The notes below the pieces were generated by a model. The model saw nothing but the letters and a program-made list of their open reading frames with translations, searched no databases and was not told the origin of the DNA. Made by a program: the position numbers and the translations under genes. A DNA stretch of 10,549 nt from NCBI GenBank assembly GCA_964593555.1, contig CAZQIC010000152.1, forward strand, positions 1 through 10,549, given 5' to 3'. Positions 1-6,687 of the stretch are shown one piece after another. The DNA comes from CAZQIC01 sp964593555. GTDB lineage: Bacteria > Bacteroidota > Bacteroidia > JAFLBG01. Each line of letters starts with the position of its first letter. Position 1 is the first letter of the stretch.

Positions 1-761
1 ATCAATTAGTTATATCGTTATTTATTAACAATTTGATTTTTAGAACTCCCCTAAAGACATATACTGTCGCGCTGGAACAAAAAAATAAAGAGACTGAACA
101 GTTCGCTTATATTGCTTCACACGATTTACAAGAACCCTTAAGAACCATAACCAATTATATTGGTTTATTTAGCGCTGATTATAAAGGGAAGCTGGATAAG
201 GAAGCAGATGTTTATATAAATTTTATAAATAAGGCGGCAGGCCGCATGCAGACTCTTATCGTTGATTTACTGGAATACACAAGAATTGAAAATGACAGGG
301 AGCGCGCCGAAGTTGATCTTAATGTATTAGTAGATGAAATTTTAAAGGACATTGAAAAGACGATCACGGAAAATAACGCTGTTATCAAATTTGAAAAACT
401 GCCCGTACTAACGGGCTATTTTTCGAGGTTAAAATCGCTTTTCCAAAACCTGATCAGTAACGCTATTAAGTTTAGAAAGAGTGATGTTGCACCAATTGTT
501 ATAATTACTGCAAAAGACATGGATAAAGATTGGCTCTTTGAAATAAAAGATAATGGGATTGGGATAGAGAAGGATTATTTTGAAAAAATATTTAAACTTT
601 TCCAAAGACTTCACGCGAAAAAAGAATATGGCGGAACCGGAATAGGCCTGGCGCATTGTAAAAAAATTGTAGAATTGAGAGGAGGCAAAATTTGGGTCGA
701 ATCCGAATTTGGCAAAGGAAGCTCCTTCTTTTTCACTTTACCTAAAAAAATTGTAATATGA
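1..761 (+). CDS. Sensor histidine kinase, C-terminal part (5' end outside window)
   Basis: Phosphorylates a partner response regulator after autophosphorylation on His. The frame is open back to the left edge, and the residues before the kinase core (LVISLFINN, then a charged stretch) look like the end of a membrane helix. The TTG at 33 is therefore not a believable start, and the gene enters from the left. The HisKA helix carries the H box YIASHDLQEPLRT, with the phospho-acceptor His at nt 120-122. The ATPase domain shows the N box (LFQNLISNAIKF, about nt 438-473), the G1 box DNGIGI, an F-box-like FKLFQRLH segment and the G2 box GGTGIGLA, ending with the usual SFFFTLP strand. The HDLQEPLR type is common in phytochrome-like and PAS-containing kinases of Bacteroidota. 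The sensor part is not visible, so the stimulus is unknown. The likely partner is the response regulator that follows 106 nt downstream. Confidence 0.95.
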   Translation, partial: QLVISLFINNLIFRTPLKTYTVALEQKNKETEQFAYIASHDLQEPLRTITNYIGLFSADYKGKLDKEADVYINFINKAAGRMQTLIVDLLEYTRIENDRERAEVDLNVLVDEILKDIEKTITENNAVIKFEKLPVLTGYFSRLKSLFQNLISNAIKFRKSDVAPIVIITAKDMDKDWLFEIKDNGIGIEKDYFEKIFKLFQRLHAKKEYGGTGIGLAHCKKIVELRGGKIWVESEFGKGSSFFFTLPKKIVI

Positions 762-790
762 AATAGCCATAATCCTAAACGGTATACAAA

Positions 791-837
791 CGGGGAATGA
801 AACATATGGCGTATTCCCTGCCCGATGGCAGGCGGGC
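791..837 (+). repeat. GC-rich overlapping inverted repeats in kinase-regulator spacer
   Basis: In a 106-nt AT-rich spacer this block is strikingly GC-rich. CCTGCC (817-822) and GGCAGG (827-832) form a perfect 6-bp stem with the loop CGAT. An alternative pairing is GCCCG (820-824) with CGGGC (833-837). A longer hairpin pairs 791-799 with 812-820 (two G-T pairs, loop 800-811) and shares bases 817-820 with the compact stem, so they exclude each other. No T-tract follows on either strand, so a simple intrinsic terminator is unlikely. It may be a dispersed intergenic palindrome or an RNA structure setting the kinase/regulator ratio; the sequence alone does not decide. Confidence 0.6.
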
Positions 838-867
838 ATGTGACAATAAAAACAAAAACATATATAC

Positions 868-1275
868 ATGAAAAAGAAACTAAATTGCATTTTGCTGGTT
901 GATGATAATGAAGAAGACAATTACTTTCATAAGATCATTATAAATCAAATGGAGATTACGAACTCCATTCAATTTGCTTATAATGGTTTAGAAGCATTGG
1001 AATTTCTTAAAAAAGAAAACCAGGTTATACCTGAACTTATATTTTTGGATATTAATATGCCAAAAATGAATGGATGGGAGTTCCTGGAAGAGTATAAGCA
1101 TTTGAACCCAGCTCAAAAAGCAAGGATAACCATTGTGTTGTTAACTACATCAGGAAATCCTGATGATATAAGAAAAGCAAAGGAAATAGAAGATGTAATA
1201 GGTTATAAAACAAAGCCATTATCCGAGGAAATGCTCACTGAAATTTTAACCACTTATTTTCCGGATTATATCTAG
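868..1275 (+). CDS. Stand-alone receiver-domain response regulator (Rcp1-like)
   Basis: A single REC domain of 135 residues with no output domain. It is expected to accept a phosphoryl group from a histidine kinase and act through protein contacts, as Rcp1/CheY-type regulators do. The acidic pocket is D12-D13 (LLVDDNEED), the phospho-acceptor is D61 in LIFLDINMPKMNGWEF, the switch Thr/Ser lies in LLTTSGNPDD (93-95), and the conserved Lys is K116 in YKTKPLS. All key residues are present, so it should be active. Its length is normal for the family. No Shine-Dalgarno sequence precedes the ATG, as is usual in Bacteroidota. It follows the kinase on the same strand and is followed after 8 nt by a broken second receiver gene, so it was probably the middle gene of a phosphorelay operon. 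Confidence 0.95.
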   Translation: MKKKLNCILLVDDNEEDNYFHKIIINQMEITNSIQFAYNGLEALEFLKKENQVIPELIFLDINMPKMNGWEFLEEYKHLNPAQKARITIVLLTTSGNPDDIRKAKEIEDVIGYKTKPLSEEMLTEILTTYFPDYI

Positions 1276-1283
1276 TGAACTCA

Positions 1284-1446
1284 ATGCCGGAAAAAATAAA
1301 AATACTTTTAATTGAAGATGTACCTGAAGATATTGCATTTGTAAAAATTCAGTTGAATAAATCTTTTGGCGACGCTTATACTTGTCAAGTATGTGATTAC
1401 TTCTCAAAAAGCAATACAGTTATTAAAGATTGAGTCGTGTTTCTAA
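1284..1446 (+). pseudogene. Remnant of a second receiver-domain gene, frameshifted and truncated
   Basis: An ATG 8 nt after the stop of the response regulator opens a 49-codon frame ending at TGA 1431-1433. Its start, KIKILLIEDVPEDIAFVKIQL, is a classic receiver beta-1/alpha-1 segment with the acidic pair E11-D12. Around the A5 run at 1406-1410 the frame seems to be lost. In the frame read from 1408 the sequence continues as KAIQLLKIES, which fits the next receiver helix, before TAA at 1444-1446. The beta-3 strand with the phospho-acceptor Asp and everything after it are missing. I read this as the 5' end of a response regulator (or a hybrid protein starting with a receiver) that suffered a frameshift and a 3' deletion. 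A short expressed 49-residue peptide cannot be excluded, but it could not be phosphorylated in the normal way. Confidence 0.75.
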
Positions 1447-1525
1447 TTCCTAATACCGTCTTTGTGGTGTTTACGCCGTATATTTTATAGATTAACTTAA
1501 AATCATTTCATAAGTTTATGTTCTA

Positions 1526-2290
1526 ATGAGATGTATTTTATTTTTTCTGCTTCTATGTATTATTTTTTCCTGCGATCATAAGCCGCAGGAAACTCCCATA
1601 TACAGGCCTTTGGCGGATAGTGTTTTTTGGAGGGAAAAATCGGATAACGTAACTGCTGCTAAGCCCGCACCTAAAGTTTTATGTGCTCTCGAAATTAAAT
1701 TGATGGATATGGGATTGGTAGATGTTCGTTCCCTGGATTCAATGATCCGGGTCGACCTGCGGTATTCATCAACAAATAATTTCTTTGGAGCTGATGTGTA
1801 TGGAAATCTGGAAGACGCTTACCTGCAGCCTGATGTGGCGGAAAAACTAATCAGCGCCCAGGAGTTATTACACAAAAGCCATTCCGGATATAATTTGTAT
1901 ATCTATGATGCAGCCCGGCCGATGTTTGTACAGCAAATCATGTGGGATACAGTGAAGATCCCTATAAAAGAAAAGACAAAATATTTATCTAATCCTAAAA
2001 AGGGTTCATTGCATAATTATGGCGCTGCTGTTGATATTACTATTTGTGATTCATTGGGAAAACCATTGGATATGGGAACCGATTTTGATTATTTTGGTGA
2101 GCTAGCTTATCCTTCAAAGGAACAAATAATGTTGCGTAACGGATCATTGACGAATGAGCAAATTGCTAACAGAATTTTATTGCGATCTGTTATGAGTGGT
2201 GCAGGCTTTTTCAATATTCAAACAGAGTGGTGGCACTTTAATTCCTGCAATCGTTATGAAGCCGAATTGAAATATAAAAGAATTGAATGA
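1526..2290 (+). CDS. D-alanyl-D-alanine dipeptidase-like lipoprotein (peptidase M15D, VanX/DdpX family)
   Basis: Zinc peptidase predicted to cleave D-Ala-D-Ala or a related peptidoglycan-derived dipeptide. It has 254 residues. The N-terminus is a short hydrophobic signal ending in a lipobox-like IIFSC (Cys16), so it should be a lipoprotein in the cell envelope. The VanX signature is complete: R131 in YDAARP (counterpart of VanX Arg71), zinc ligands H163 and D170 in SLHNYGAAVD, catalytic E234 and zinc ligand H237 in EWWHFN. The 7-residue H-D spacing and 3-residue E-H spacing match VanX. No vanH, vanA or vanR/S-like gene is nearby. A role in cell-wall turnover or D-Ala-D-Ala scavenging is therefore more likely than glycopeptide resistance. 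The gene stands alone on + and ends one base from the convergent DUF4199 gene. Confidence 0.9.
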   Translation: MRCILFFLLLCIIFSCDHKPQETPIYRPLADSVFWREKSDNVTAAKPAPKVLCALEIKLMDMGLVDVRSLDSMIRVDLRYSSTNNFFGADVYGNLEDAYLQPDVAEKLISAQELLHKSHSGYNLYIYDAARPMFVQQIMWDTVKIPIKEKTKYLSNPKKGSLHNYGAAVDITICDSLGKPLDMGTDFDYFGELAYPSKEQIMLRNGSLTNEQIANRILLRSVMSGAGFFNIQTEWWHFNSCNRYEAELKYKRIE

Positions 2291-2291
2291 A

Positions 2292-2810
2292 TCAAATCTC
2301 CGGTTCGGGAGGATTTTTCATAAGAAAGGTAGCACTGGCGAATGACATAAATGTTCCGGCTATCAGGTTCAATAAAATTGTTGATGTGGCAACACGAAAA
2401 GGTGTATATACGTCTTCACTTAGTACTTTTGTTTTTTCCTCTATTTCGGCAGCCGGCATTTTTTCCGCTTCCATGCCCATCCTGTTCCGTTCTATGGAAT
2501 GATTGATGTATTCAACGTTTACATATTTCAGAAATAAAAATGTAAATAACCCGATAATAAGTGCAGACATTAATGTAACTCCAAGTCCGGTTTTCATAGC
2601 TTGTTTTAATGATAGGTAGCCATCAAAAATAGTTGAGCGCGCATGCCTGATAGCAAAAAATATAGTGATAAAAAGAATGACGATCCCAGATATGCCAACA
2701 AAAAGAGCGGAAGCATTGTTGAACTGATTTCCGGAGTAATAGATCCACACCTTAGCGGCGATGGATACCGCAGCAGGAATAAACCCGAATGTAAGAAGTG
2801 TTTTTTTCAA
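2292..2810 (-). CDS. DUF4199 family membrane protein
   Basis: A 172-residue protein with four predicted membrane helices, at about 5-25, 33-53, 73-95 and 142-164. A hydrophilic, Glu/Lys/Met-rich segment lies between helices 3 and 4 (about 100-135). The FDGYLSLKQAMKTG motif before helix 3 is typical of DUF4199 proteins, which are widespread in Bacteroidota and have no established function. The start is TTG: the only in-frame codon between it and rho's stop is one Gly codon, the next Met is at residue 72, and the MKKTLLTFGF N-terminus fits the family. A purine-rich GGATAAGG lies just upstream and overlaps the end of rho. Expression is therefore probably coupled to rho translation. Its stop is one base from that of the convergent dipeptidase gene. 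Confidence 0.85.
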   Translation of the reverse strand: MKKTLLTFGFIPAAVSIAAKVWIYYSGNQFNNASALFVGISGIVILFITIFFAIRHARSTIFDGYLSLKQAMKTGLGVTLMSALIIGLFTFLFLKYVNVEYINHSIERNRMGMEAEKMPAAEIEEKTKVLSEDVYTPFRVATSTILLNLIAGTFMSFASATFLMKNPPEPEI

Positions 2811-2813
2811 GCC

Positions 2814-4349
2814 TTATCCATTCATTGAGATCAGGAATTCCTCATTGGTTTGAGTATTCTTGATTCTGTCTCTCATAAATTCCATTGCTTCCAATGGTGT
2901 CATATCTGCAAGGTGATTACGCAATATCCAGATTCTCTTTAAGGTCTCCTTATCAACCAACAGATCTTCTCTACGCGTACTTGAAGCGACAATATCAATT
3001 GCAGGGTATAGACGCTTGTTTGCTATTTTTCTGTCTAACTGCAATTCACTGTTACCGGTTCCTTTAAACTCTTCAAAAATTACCTCGTCCATTTTAGATC
3101 CGGTCTCTGTAAGTGCAGTAGCAAGTATTGTGAGCGATCCGCCATTTTCAATTTTACGAGCTGCTCCAAAGAAACGCTTAGGTTTGTGAAGTGCATTTGC
3201 ATCCACACCACCCGACAATACTTTACCTGATGCTGGAGAAACAGTATTATATGCACGTGCAAGACGTGTAATAGAGTCAAGCAATATTACCACATCATGT
3301 CCGCATTCCACCATACGTTTTGCTTTTTCCAAAACAATATTGGCGATCTTAACGTGTCTTTCTGCAGGCTCATCAAAGGTTGAGGAAACAACTTCAGCTT
3401 TTACGCTTCTTGCCATATCTGTAACCTCTTCAGGCCGCTCATCAATAAGTAATATAATCAAATAAACCTCGGGGTGATTAAATGCGATCGCGTTTGCTAT
3501 CTCTTTTAATAAAACTGTTTTACCGGTTTTAGGTTGTGCAACGATCAATCCTCTTTGACCTTTTCCAAGCGGAGTAAATAGGTCAACGATACGGGTTGAC
3601 AAACTGCTTTGCGGATGCCCGTTCAATTTAAATTTCTCAAAAGGGAATAGGGGAGTAAGGTAATCGAATGGAACCCTGTCGCGTACATAAGCAGGATCTC
3701 TTCCATTTATTTTCTCCACCTTAATCAAAGGGAAATATTTTTCTCCCTCTTTAGGCGGGCGAACGCTACCATTAACCGTATCGCCTGTTTTTAATCCGAA
3801 TAATTTTATTTGTGATTGAGAAACATAAACATCATCAGGAGAATTTAAATAATTGTAATCAGAAGAACGAAGAAAACCATATCCATCAGGCATTATCTCT
3901 AATACACCTTCGCTGTTTATAATACCATCAAAGTTGTACATGTCCGACTGTCTTCTCTCGAAAGGTCTGCTAGGAAAATCTCTGTTCCTGTTATCTATAT
4001 TTCCCTGATCTCCTCTGTTAGAATTATCAACAGGATTTGCAGGTGCAATAGTTGGTTCGGCCGGTGTGCTGGCTACGAAGTTATTTTCCGGTGCTTTTTC
4101 AATAACCGATTCAGGTTCTGTATTTAATTTCTCGATATCGTGCTCGGCATTTTCAGTTTTACCTTTTTTGGATTTTGATGATTTTTCATCTCCACCTTTT
4201 GTTTTGCCTGGATTAATGGCCTGGTAATCTAATATTTTATAAATAAGTTCTTGTTTTTTTAACGAGTCATGCTTAGGTATGTTCAAATCCTTGGCGATCT
4301 CTCTAAGGTCATTAACCAGTTTACTGTTTAGTTCAATTATATCATACAT
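2814..4349 (-). CDS. rho: Transcription termination factor Rho
   Basis: Hexameric RNA-dependent ATPase/helicase that ends transcription on untranslated RNA. It has 511 residues against 419 in E. coli. Domains in order: Rho N-terminal helical domain (about 1-45, with LREIAKDLNIP and LKKQELIYKIL); a hydrophilic low-complexity insertion (about 47-138, Lys/Glu/Ser-rich, then Asn/Asp/Arg-rich); the cold-shock-like primary RNA-binding domain (about 147-215, GVLEIMPDGYGFLR); and the RecA-like ATPase. Visible ATPase motifs are Walker A AQPKTGKT (271-278), DERPEE with the catalytic Glu (303-308), Walker B DVVILLD (352-358) and the Q/R-loop region (about 370-390, SGGVDANAL, and GTGNSELQLDR at 430-440). 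The insertion is common in Bacteroidota Rho. The ATG has no clear Shine-Dalgarno sequence. A DUF4199 gene starts three bases after its stop. Confidence 0.98.
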   Translation of the reverse strand: MYDIIELNSKLVNDLREIAKDLNIPKHDSLKKQELIYKILDYQAINPGKTKGGDEKSSKSKKGKTENAEHDIEKLNTEPESVIEKAPENNFVASTPAEPTIAPANPVDNSNRGDQGNIDNRNRDFPSRPFERRQSDMYNFDGIINSEGVLEIMPDGYGFLRSSDYNYLNSPDDVYVSQSQIKLFGLKTGDTVNGSVRPPKEGEKYFPLIKVEKINGRDPAYVRDRVPFDYLTPLFPFEKFKLNGHPQSSLSTRIVDLFTPLGKGQRGLIVAQPKTGKTVLLKEIANAIAFNHPEVYLIILLIDERPEEVTDMARSVKAEVVSSTFDEPAERHVKIANIVLEKAKRMVECGHDVVILLDSITRLARAYNTVSPASGKVLSGGVDANALHKPKRFFGAARKIENGGSLTILATALTETGSKMDEVIFEEFKGTGNSELQLDRKIANKRLYPAIDIVASSTRREDLLVDKETLKRIWILRNHLADMTPLEAMEFMRDRIKNTQTNEEFLISMNG

Positions 4350-4554
4350 AGAAGAGAAAATTTAAAAAATTAATGGAGGGTTTGTTATGAGAAGAGTAAA
4401 TAAATTTTTTTATCTAAAATCAGCAGGACCGGTCTATTCTTAATCGACAATTTATTGTTTTGATTGATTAGTTATATTACAAGATATTGTAACAAACGAA
4501 ACTATACGACAATGATATAAATAAATATTTGATCTGCAAAATCCATATAAAGAA
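4350..4554. other. Intergenic region upstream of rho
   Basis: These 205 bases separate the metallophosphoesterase stop from the rho ATG, both on -, and should hold the rho promoter and leader. It is very AT-rich. I see no clean TAnnTTTG box on - and no strong hairpin followed by a T-tract on -. The only notable element is the 8-base palindrome GACCGGTC at 4427-4434, a local GC island about 80 bases upstream of the rho start. In other bacteria rho is autoregulated through its leader; nothing here demonstrates that. Confidence 0.4.
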
Positions 4555-5049
4555 TTATCTGGGACCTAATTCTATCACCTCAAGGTCTTTTATGTCAGTT
4601 TTGTCTATTTTAAAACGCAAAAGCGTTTTTACTTTGTGGAAACCATGATTACCGGCGGCACCCGGATTCATATACAGTGTATTATATTTTTTATCGAAAG
4701 CGACTTTAAGGATATGAGAATGCCCGCAGATGAATAGTTGTGGTTTTGTTTCATTTATAATTTCCCTCACATTGGGTGCATAACTGCCCATGGGCCCACC
4801 AATATGGGTGATAAATACACTAACTTCCTCTATGGTAAAACTTAAATGTTCTTTAAACTCTTTACGTAGAGGCGTGCCATCTATATTGCCGTAAACAGCC
4901 CTTAATGGCTTAATGGAGGCAAGCTTATCTGTAACCGCAGGGGCCCCTATATCACCGGCATGCCATATCTCGTCGCAGGTATCAAGGTACTTGAAAATTT
5001 TAGGATCAAGAAAACCATGGGTATCAGACAAAAGTCCAATAGTTATCAT
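4555..5049 (-). CDS. Metallophosphoesterase, YfcE/MJ0936 family
   Basis: A 164-residue calcineurin-like phosphodiesterase, probably cytoplasmic, requiring two metal ions. The metal ligands are all present: D9 and H11 in SDTHG, D33 in HAGD, N55 in GNID, H82 in THIGG, and H110 and H112 in CGHSH. Length and motif order match the small YfcE/MJ0936 phosphodiesterases, some of which are active on model phosphodiesters in vitro; the physiological substrate is unknown. It lies 31 nt downstream of the sigma-linked membrane protein on the same strand and may be the third gene of that transcript. Functionally it looks like a general housekeeping enzyme, so the linkage could be accidental. The ATG start gives the standard MITIGLLSDTHG opening. 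Confidence 0.92.
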   Translation of the reverse strand: MITIGLLSDTHGFLDPKIFKYLDTCDEIWHAGDIGAPAVTDKLASIKPLRAVYGNIDGTPLRKEFKEHLSFTIEEVSVFITHIGGPMGSYAPNVREIINETKPQLFICGHSHILKVAFDKKYNTLYMNPGAAGNHGFHKVKTLLRFKIDKTDIKDLEVIELGPR

Positions 5050-5080
5050 GAATTAAAGGTAACGAAAGTTGTGTGAAATA

Positions 5081-6139
5081 CTACCGGGTAAGTTTAACGG
5101 TACCTCTTTTCAACTCAGTTTTATCTTCGGAGTTGATGTATTTTATTGTATAGAAATAATCACCTGCAGGTGCATCAGAACCATCTGATAATCTTCCATC
5201 CCAGGAATCGTTTGGCATGTACCATTGGTAAATAATTTTACCTGTTTTGTCAAGTATAGTACCTTCAATTGTTTTAACACTTTCTAGTTTTACCTCAAAC
5301 CGGTCATTAATACCATCATAGTTAGGAGTAATAATATTGGGGATCGAGACAGATGTTTTAGCCGTTGCCTTTACAATTATATAATCTGTAGATACTCTGC
5401 CTTTAATGTCTTTTACAGAAAGAGTAACTCTATATTCTCCGGCCCTGTCAAATGTTCTTTGTGGAGAAGGGTATTTCGTGATCTCTTTTCCATCACCAAA
5501 ATCCCATTCATATAAAACACCGCTTCCTCCATTTGAAAAGTTTATGGTCAATGGTACATCTCCGGTTAGTCTATCCACATTGATGTTGGCATTTGCCGGC
5601 TGGTAACTGTTAGCAGCATCCGATTCGATGTTTTTATTTTCTGGTGTTCTGTTTTCAGTTCTTTCAACTACAGGCTCGTTTTTGTATACATCTTTTTGAA
5701 CAGGTACAACAGTTGGCTCAGTGCCATTATTCTGAACAGTAGTATTGTTTTCAGAATTGTTGTTTGATTCTTCAGATGAGCCGGGAGACACTGAATTATC
5801 TTTTTTGTTTTCGGAAATAGTTGTTACAGCAGAATTTTTTTCAACCTGGGTTTGTTGACCTTGGGTTTCAGGTGATTCGATCGTTGTTAACTCTTTATTA
5901 TCCGCAACAGTATCTTTAGTAGTAGAATTGAAAATAAAATAACCACCCGCTACACCACCAACAACAGCGGCAGCAGCTAAAAATTTAAATAAGCCTTTTG
6001 ATCCTGTACTTTTTCCTGTAGTTGCAGCCGGTTTAATTCCCGATTGAATATTAGCCCAGGCATTTGCAGGCGCATCTGCTTCAAAACCGTCAAAGGTTTC
6101 TTTCAAAAGGTCCTCAAAATTTCCAAATTCGTTTTTCAT
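5081..6139 (-). CDS. Single-pass membrane protein: anti-sigma-like head, PKD domain, T9SS type B-like C-terminal domain
   Basis: A 352-residue protein with a mosaic layout. Residues 1-48 are hydrophilic and carry FEDLLKETFDGFEADAPANAWANIQ, resembling the cytoplasmic heads of Bacteroidota proteins encoded next to ECF sigma factors. A membrane helix spans about 50-70 (Ala/Gly/Val-rich). A low-complexity linker rich in Asn, Thr, Glu, Ser and Gln covers about 72-182. A PKD domain lies at about 183-260 (LTGDVPLTINFSN, WDFGDG at 212-217, YRVTLSVKD). The end, about 266-352, is a gliding-motility-associated / type B sorting-like domain with IPNIITPNYDGINDRFEV, NDSWDGR and the terminal RGTVKLTR. There is no N-terminal Sec signal; the helix starts near residue 50, so it is probably an N-in, C-out anchor. 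The ATG overlaps the sigma stop (ATGA), implying translational coupling. The anti-sigma role is inferred from position and head sequence, not proven. Confidence 0.85.
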   Translation of the reverse strand: MKNEFGNFEDLLKETFDGFEADAPANAWANIQSGIKPAATTGKSTGSKGLFKFLAAAAVVGGVAGGYFIFNSTTKDTVADNKELTTIESPETQGQQTQVEKNSAVTTISENKKDNSVSPGSSEESNNNSENNTTVQNNGTEPTVVPVQKDVYKNEPVVERTENRTPENKNIESDAANSYQPANANINVDRLTGDVPLTINFSNGGSGVLYEWDFGDGKEITKYPSPQRTFDRAGEYRVTLSVKDIKGRVSTDYIIVKATAKTSVSIPNIITPNYDGINDRFEVKLESVKTIEGTILDKTGKIIYQWYMPNDSWDGRLSDGSDAPAGDYFYTIKYINSEDKTELKRGTVKLTR

Positions 6140-6687
6140 TCTGCTATTTTACTTTCTACTTTGATCATCTTTTGTATATACGTCCTTGCTCTTGAATATT
6201 GCGACTTGGACGTATTCTCAGATATATCTAGTTGTTCTCCAATTTCTTTGTGTGTGTATCCTTCAATAGCATAAAGATTAAATATTGTCTTGTATCCTAA
6301 TGGTAGCGTTTGTATTAACTTTAACAAACTTCGTGCCTCCATCGATTCAACTATGTAATCATTATGCTCAAGCTGGTAACTAACATTATCTAAATCTACG
6401 TTTTGTCTTTCTTTTTTTGTTTTTCTATAATTCTCTAACGCTGTATTCACCATTATTCTTCTTACCCATCCTTCCAGCGACCCTTCTTTTTTAAACTTTG
6501 AAAGGTTATTAAAAACTTTAATAAACCCGTCCTGCAATATGTCCTGTGCTTCTTCAGCGCTGTTAGCGTATCGTAAACACACCCCCATCATTTTCCTTGA
6601 AAACCGTTCGTACAGCTGCTTTTGTGCTATCGGGCTATTGCTTAAACAAGCTTCCAAAAGTTGCTCTTCGGCAATATTCTTCTCCAT
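6136..6687 (-). CDS. ECF-type RNA polymerase sigma factor
   Basis: A 183-residue sigma-70 family factor with only regions 2 and 4, as in extracytoplasmic-function sigmas. Region 2 covers about 25-92: LYERFSRKMMGVCLRYANS, the DILQDGFIKVF segment contacting core polymerase, and GWVRRIMVNTALENYRK for -10 recognition. Region 4 covers about 120-175, with the helix-turn-helix GYTHKEIGEQLDISENTSKSQ followed by SRARTYIQKMI. It shares the four bases ATGA with the next gene, the anti-sigma-like PKD protein, so the two are almost certainly co-produced. The regulon is not visible from the window. It may activate its own promoter in the 110 bases upstream of its ATG, but I could not recognise a convincing promoter there. 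Confidence 0.95.
   Translation of the reverse strand: MEKNIAEEQLLEACLSNSPIAQKQLYERFSRKMMGVCLRYANSAEEAQDILQDGFIKVFNNLSKFKKEGSLEGWVRRIMVNTALENYRKTKKERQNVDLDNVSYQLEHNDYIVESMEARSLLKLIQTLPLGYKTIFNLYAIEGYTHKEIGEQLDISENTSKSQYSRARTYIQKMIKVESKIAE

Noticed and set aside
33..35. TTG at 33 as the start of the histidine kinase
   Set aside because: The frame is open to the left edge and the upstream codons encode a membrane-like hydrophobic stretch, so the gene starts outside the window.
1461..1486. TTTG plus TATATTTT as a promoter for the dipeptidase gene
   Set aside because: The -7 box lacks the final G and the spacer is only 14 bases, shorter than usual; possible but too weak to list.
1526..2290. Vancomycin resistance gene
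   Set aside because: The active site matches VanX, but the protein is a predicted lipoprotein and no ligase, dehydrogenase or van regulator is nearby.
2287..2502. 71-codon + strand frame after the dipeptidase
   Set aside because: It lies opposite the DUF4199 gene and its translation resembles no protein; it is an antisense shadow.
4427..4434. GACCGGTC palindrome as an operator in the rho leader
   Set aside because: An 8-base palindrome alone is expected by chance often enough, and there is no second copy or adjacent promoter.
4524..4531. AATATTTG on + as a promoter -7 box
   Set aside because: One mismatch to TAnnTTTG, no spaced TTG, and no + strand gene follows.
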